Source: Bernardetia sp. ABR2-2B
GTDB lineage: Bacteria; Bacteroidota; Bacteroidia; Cytophagales; Bernardetiaceae
Direction: 5' to 3'
Assembly (NCBI RefSeq): GCF_037126435.1
Contig: NZ_CP147020.1
Coordinates: 3,204,001 to 3,268,000 of the forward strand
Length of the DNA stretch: 64,000 bases
Below, one piece after another: positions 62,963-64,000 of this stretch (positions within the stretch are counted from its first letter, which is position 1; every line of letters starts with the position of its first letter). The notes under the pieces were generated by a model that saw only the letters and a list, made by a program, of their open reading frames with translations, was not told where the DNA came from and ran no database searches. The position numbers were made by a program, and so were the translations under genes.

Positions 62963-63346
62963 TTATACAAACTCATTTCCACATTCTTTACATTTATAGT
63001 TTTGAGTTTGACGACCAACCCCTAAAAAAGCCCAAATAATAGCCCACCAACCTTTTGTAGAGATAATATTTTTATAGTGTTCGGTAGATTCACAAACAGG
63101 ACATTTGATAAATATATCCTTTTCTTTTTGTTCTGCTTCTAGCATCTTCAAAATTTCTTTTACTCGTTCTGTATCTGCTGAATTAACTTTTGCTTTGATA
63201 CCACCAATGGCTACATCATAGGTAATATCCATTCCTGCGATATTCTCATCAAATAAATAACAATCTACACCTTCACTTTCCAATCTAAGTTTGAAAAGAT
63301 TAGCTTCAGTAAGGTTAGGAAAAACTCGGACGGTAAGTAAAGACAT
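62963..63346 (-). CDS. DUF2007-like protein with zinc ribbon, copy 1
   Basis: 127 residues. LLTVRVFPNLTEANLFKLRL, GVDCYLFDENIAG, CPVCESTEHYKN, YKCKECGNEF, all shared with the neighbouring copy. Tandem duplication. The hydrophobic linker is WWAIIWAFLGVG. DUF2007 proteins are proposed signal-transducing; role unknown here. Confidence 0.75.
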   Translation of the reverse strand: MSLLTVRVFPNLTEANLFKLRLESEGVDCYLFDENIAGMDITYDVAIGGIKAKVNSADTERVKEILKMLEAEQKEKDIFIKCPVCESTEHYKNIISTKGWWAIIWAFLGVGRQTQNYKCKECGNEFV

Positions 63347-63467
63347 AAAGTGGAGTAATATTATGAATGGATAAAAATAAGTTTACGAATAAAAATAATT
63401 AAAGTTTTAGTCAATATTTTTATAACTTTAAACATATAAGCTAAAACCGATATAAATTTCTCTCATT

Positions 63468-64000
63468 TTGGAACATAAAGACCTAATAAAAAAACTGACT
63501 AATTTTCAGAATCAACTTGCACCTAGTATTTGGATTCCGATAGATGCCGAACCTATTTATAAAGAGGCTATTCTAGGGGCGATAGATGTTCAGTATGAAG
63601 GAGAAAATGGATTTGCAGCTATTGTTATTTTTGATAGAACAGGAAAAATGCTTCATAAATTTACAAAAAAATATAAAGCTACTATTCCTTATATTCCTAG
63701 TTTTTTTGCTTTTAGAGAAGGAGATATTATTATCAAATTAGTCAATGATGCTGAAAAAGAACTTGCTATAAATATTGATATTTTACTCATCGATGGACAC
63801 GGAATCGCACACCCAAGAAAGTTTGGTTTGGCTTCCTATGTTGGTTTGGCTTTAGAAAAAATGTCTGTTGGAGTAGCTAAAGATACTTTAGTACAATATG
63901 ATGGAACTTTGTCTAAAGAAAAAGGAAGTAGTTTGCCTATTTATTTAGAAGAAGACATAATCAGTCAAAATGAAATTGTTGGTTATGCATATAGAAGCCG
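63468..64000 (+). CDS. nfi: Endonuclease V, 3' partial
   Basis: Starts at TTG 63468 (no ATG in frame nearby) and runs off the window, 177 codons visible. GAIDVQYEG (D40), PYIPSFFAFREGD (E84) and ILLIDGHGIAHPRKFGLAS (D109) are the catalytic and deaminated-base-binding motifs. Cleaves DNA or RNA 3' to inosine/deoxyinosine. The usual PYVPG is PYIPS here. Divergent from the DUF2007 gene with 121 bp between. Confidence 0.88.
   Translation, partial: MEHKDLIKKLTNFQNQLAPSIWIPIDAEPIYKEAILGAIDVQYEGENGFAAIVIFDRTGKMLHKFTKKYKATIPYIPSFFAFREGDIIIKLVNDAEKELAINIDILLIDGHGIAHPRKFGLASYVGLALEKMSVGVAKDTLVQYDGTLSKEKGSSLPIYLEEDIISQNEIVGYAYRS

Overview
The window is a chromosomal segment from a low-G+C member of the Bacteroidota, most likely Cytophagales (Bernardetia/Flexibacter-like). 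Four things point there: a PorZ-type type IX secretion (T9SS) protein and a T9SS cargo with a C-terminal sorting domain; promoters of the form TTTG-N20-TAnnTTTG (clearest before rpsF); many short lipoproteins with F/L-x-S/A-C lipoboxes; and paired TPR-GAF-SpoIIE phosphatases. No tRNA, rRNA, CRISPR array, prophage or intact insertion sequence was seen. The right edge cuts a gene (endonuclease V), and the first gene is probably cut on the left.

Layout. 1-6.7 kb: a glucosaminidase, a WYL regulator with a GyrI-like effector-binding protein, an EI24/CysZ-like membrane protein with a DivIVA-type coiled-coil protein, a 2OG-Fe(II) oxygenase and a glycan-binding-like lipoprotein. 6.8-13.9 kb is the most distinctive stretch, a cell-envelope metal/haem cluster: a small CxGxC membrane protein, an MbnP-like lipoprotein, an MbnH-like di-haem cytochrome c peroxidase, an outer-membrane barrel starting CDLCGC, an unknown secreted protein flanked by a degenerate copy of the barrel gene's 3' end, and a large lipoprotein ending in cytochrome c. 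14-26 kb is mostly housekeeping and metabolic: HAD phosphatase, ACC deaminase/D-cysteine desulfhydrase family, OsmC, SpoIIE phosphatase, 3-hydroxyanthranilate dioxygenase, an amidohydrolase without its usual HxH, an R2K-like ATP-grasp, cyclophilin, GluQRS and TsaD. 26.2-27.9 kb is a second metal cluster, probably copper: HMA-MauE fusion, a 21-cysteine four-helix-bundle protein and a DUF305 membrane protein. An IS630 transposase remnant follows.

28.5-33 kb: pectinacetylesterase, AraC regulator, SDR, small membrane protein and HchA. 33.2-34.6 kb is the rpsF-rpsR-rplI ribosomal cluster. Then come AlkB, a small lipoprotein, PorZ, a DUF6252-like lipoprotein, an ATP-grasp ligase and a 1345-residue T9SS cargo. 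45-56 kb holds the second SpoIIE phosphatase, a TamB homologue and recA, which has three tandem repeat units in its upstream region. 56-64 kb: an M28 peptidase with an altered metal ligand, a UMF1-type MFS transporter, YbeY, a second 2OG oxygenase, two tandem DUF2007/zinc-ribbon proteins and endonuclease V.

The intergenic space is unusually structured. It contains at least six short repeat families: a three-copy palindrome family, an A-B-A'-B' element, a four-unit hairpin array, CCCTAAG hairpins, recA-upstream repeats, and a MITE-like element with a solo end. No single wholly new defence or mobile system is evident. The best candidates for undescribed biology are the MbnP/MbnH envelope cluster outside a methanobactin context, the Csp-like metal operon, and the recA-upstream repeats.
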